A DNA stretch of 64,000 nucleotides. It comes from Shewanella seohaensis (GTDB lineage Bacteria > Pseudomonadota > Gammaproteobacteria > Enterobacterales > Shewanellaceae). This document shows, one piece after another, positions 62,638 through 64,000 of the stretch. Position numbers and translations under genes: made by a program. The notes under the pieces were generated by a model. It was given only the letters and a program-made list of their open reading frames with translations. It was not told where the DNA came from and did not search any database. Numbering within the stretch: position 1 is the stretch's first letter; every line of letters starts with the position of its first letter. The DNA is taken from the NCBI RefSeq assembly GCF_025449215.1, contig NZ_CP104900.1, positions 4,092,001-4,156,000 of the forward strand, in the 5' to 3' direction.

Positions 62638-62682
62638 TTTTTATTGGCAGCATTTTTATTGGCGCCGTTTTTATTGGCATAG
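62638..62682 (+). repeat. three tandem 15-base repeats upstream of rlmG
   Basis: The unit TTTTTATTGGC followed by four variable bases occurs three times: 62638-62652, 62653-62667 and 62668-62682. The last copy ends seven bases before the rlmG start. Confidence 0.85.
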
Positions 62683-62689
62683 TACAAAG

Positions 62690-63823
62690 ATGACGACACA
62701 ATTTTCAGTGGCAGGGATTGAGCTTGAACTATTTCGCTACCCCGCTTCGCAGGAATCCAATCTCCAAGCTTGGGATGCGGCAGACGAGCATTTGATTAAC
62801 ACCCTAGTCGAAGGCGGACAAACCGCAGTGCCAACGGCCATTATCAACGACAGCTTTGGCGCCTTAAGTTGCGCCCTATCGCGGCTCAACTCCGATTGGC
62901 CACTGAATGTCGAAACCGATGCCAGAACCAGTTTTTTAGGTGCAGAGCAAAATCATCATCGCAATCAGTTGCCTATGGATAACCTCACCTGGTTTACCAG
63001 TCGCGATGCCTTGCCAAACGATCTCGCCCTCGTATTGATGAAGCTGCCTAAAAACCTCACTTACTTTGCCCACCAGCTGATGCGCTTATCGCAAGTGCTA
63101 CCCGCGGGCTGCAAAGTGTTGGTTGGTGCAAAAGCCAAGTCAATCAACGCCAGCTTATTGGAAGTCTTTGCCAAATACTTAGGGCCAGCGAGCGCCAGCC
63201 TCGCGTGGAAGAAAACCCGCGTCATCACCTGTATTAGCGATGGTAAGCCACGTGCATTACCAAAGGAAATCACTTGGGATATTCCCGAATTTAATCTCCA
63301 CATCAGCAATTTAAGCAATGTGTTTGCCGCCAATAAACTCGATATCGGCGCACGCATTATGTTGGATAACCTCCCTCAGGGCGATTTTAAAACAATTGTC
63401 GACCTAGGTTGTGGTAATGGCGTGCTCGGTCTGCGTGCCGCCCAGTTATACCCAAATGCCGATATCCATTTTATTGATGATTCCGAAATGGCGGTGGCCT
63501 CGGCAAAAGCCAATTGGGCAAACAACCAACTCCCCGCTGAAACAGGCCATTTTCATTGGGACGATTGTATGACCCATTTACCCGATGGAGTCGAACCCGA
63601 TTTAGTACTCTGCAACCCGCCCTTCCATCAGGGCGAGGCGATTACCGATCATATTGCTTGGCAGATGTTTTTAGACGCGCGTCGCCGACTCAAAAATGGC
63701 GGCATTTTACATATAGTGGGTAATCGCCACTTGGCTTACCACGTGAAATTGCAGCGTTTATTTAAAAACTGCACTACTGTTGCCTCCAACGGCAAATTTG
63801 TGATCCTGCAAGCGCAGAAATAA
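62690..63823 (+). CDS. rlmG: 23S rRNA m2G1835 methyltransferase
   Basis: A 377-residue SAM-dependent methyltransferase. As in RlmG and RsmC, it is a tandem of a degenerate N-terminal methyltransferase-like domain (about 1-185) and a functional C-terminal one (about 200-377). Motif I is [17 protein letters not shown] and motif IV is [15 protein letters not shown] (NPPF, typical of N2-guanine or N6-adenine methylation). By analogy it methylates G1835 of 23S rRNA; the related rsmC is longer-known but has a different N-domain. The start at 62690 has no strong ribosome site and directly follows the tandem repeats. Confidence 0.92.
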   Translation: MTTQFSVAGIELELFRYPASQESNLQAWDAADEHLINTLVEGGQTAVPTAIINDSFGALSCALSRLNSDWPLNVETDARTSFLGAEQNHHRNQLPMDNLTWFTSRDALPNDLALVLMKLPKNLTYFAHQLMRLSQVLPAGCKVLVGAKAKSINASLLEVFAKYLGPASASLAWKKTRVITCISDGKPRALPKEITWDIPEFNLHISNLSNVFAANKLDIGARIMLDNLPQGDFKTIVDLGCGNGVLGLRAAQLYPNADIHFIDDSEMAVASAKANWANNQLPAETGHFHWDDCMTHLPDGVEPDLVLCNPPFHQGEAITDHIAWQMFLDARRRLKNGGILHIVGNRHLAYHVKLQRLFKNCTTVASNGKFVILQAQK

Positions 63824-64000
63824 CCGCTTTAGCTCAGCAAAGATAGGCCAAAATCATGGCGCTATCTTTGCTCTCTCTTTCATTCCAGCATCAGCGCATA
63901 CTGAATAACGGCTTTTCGCTAGCCGTCCCCCTAAGTTGTCAGTACAATCTTTGGCAGCAAAAGCATAAAAGTGAGTCACTTAGACTTTTATGCCCCATGG
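63824..64000. other. intergenic tail of window
   Basis: No gene or clear terminator is seen in these 177 bases. Confidence 0.4.

Overview
The window looks like a chromosomal segment of a gammaproteobacterium, most probably Shewanella. The basis is gene content and order: nqrABCDEF-apbE-nqrM, a tandem bacterioferritin pair, dinB, pepD, pepA, proBA, dnaKJ, dapB-carAB and luxS sit in the arrangement I associate with Shewanella, alongside TonB-dependent receptors and CZB-type chemoreceptors. Most of it is ordinary core genome of moderate GC. One island (about 27.3-28.35 kb) is visibly AT-rich and holds an unrecognised gene.

Layout. 0-3 kb: start of a DUF1624 membrane protein, a siderophore-type TonB receptor, a DUF2946-like small protein and tRNA-Trp. 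3-8.5 kb: a Cys-containing hypothetical, a 3'-5' exonuclease, a DUF808 membrane protein, rpiA and rlmI. 8.9-11.2 kb: a bufferin operon (bufA2-bufB-bufC) whose precursor has a duplicated core. 11.2-15.1 kb: an EEP-family hydrolase, then a strong promoter, a structured leader of about 315 nt, a barrel-like protein and mgtE. 15.4-17.5 kb: a soluble CZB chemoreceptor and a periplasmic binding protein. 17.6-23.7 kb: carB, carA, dapB, fklB. 23.9-26.9 kb: an M48 lipoprotein protease, a GNAT acetyltransferase and a DEAD-box helicase. 27-28.3 kb: a hairpin-bearing repeat and the AT-rich orphan gene. 28.4-31.7 kb: dnaJ and dnaK under a sigma-32 promoter. 31.9-37.8 kb: EamA transporter, ybaK, a small membrane protein, proA, proB and a purine permease. 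38.2-41.3 kb: a Fur-linked TonB receptor and a small transcription unit with a 32-codon ORF. 41.3-49.2 kb: pepA, pepD, dinB under a LexA box, a chemoreceptor, and two bacterioferritins with complementary defects. 49.5-56.8 kb: the sodium-pumping NADH:quinone reductase operon with its two maturation genes. 57.2-64 kb: a TonB receptor, luxS, a TRAP binding protein, bolA, alkB and rlmG.

A theme across the window is iron and metal handling: three TonB receptors, bufferins, two bacterioferritins, MgtE and two Fur-like boxes. Respiration is represented by Na+-NQR, and biosynthesis by carbamoyl phosphate, lysine and proline genes.

At least eight genes have broken reading frames: mgtE, the DEAD-box helicase, dnaJ, the EamA transporter, nqrB (twice), a TonB receptor, luxS, and the TRAP binding protein (three times). 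Most breaks fall in runs of four or five identical bases that read through if the run is one base longer. This pattern, hitting dnaJ, nqrB and luxS alike, looks more like homopolymer sequencing error than gene decay, so these genes are described as probably intact in the organism.
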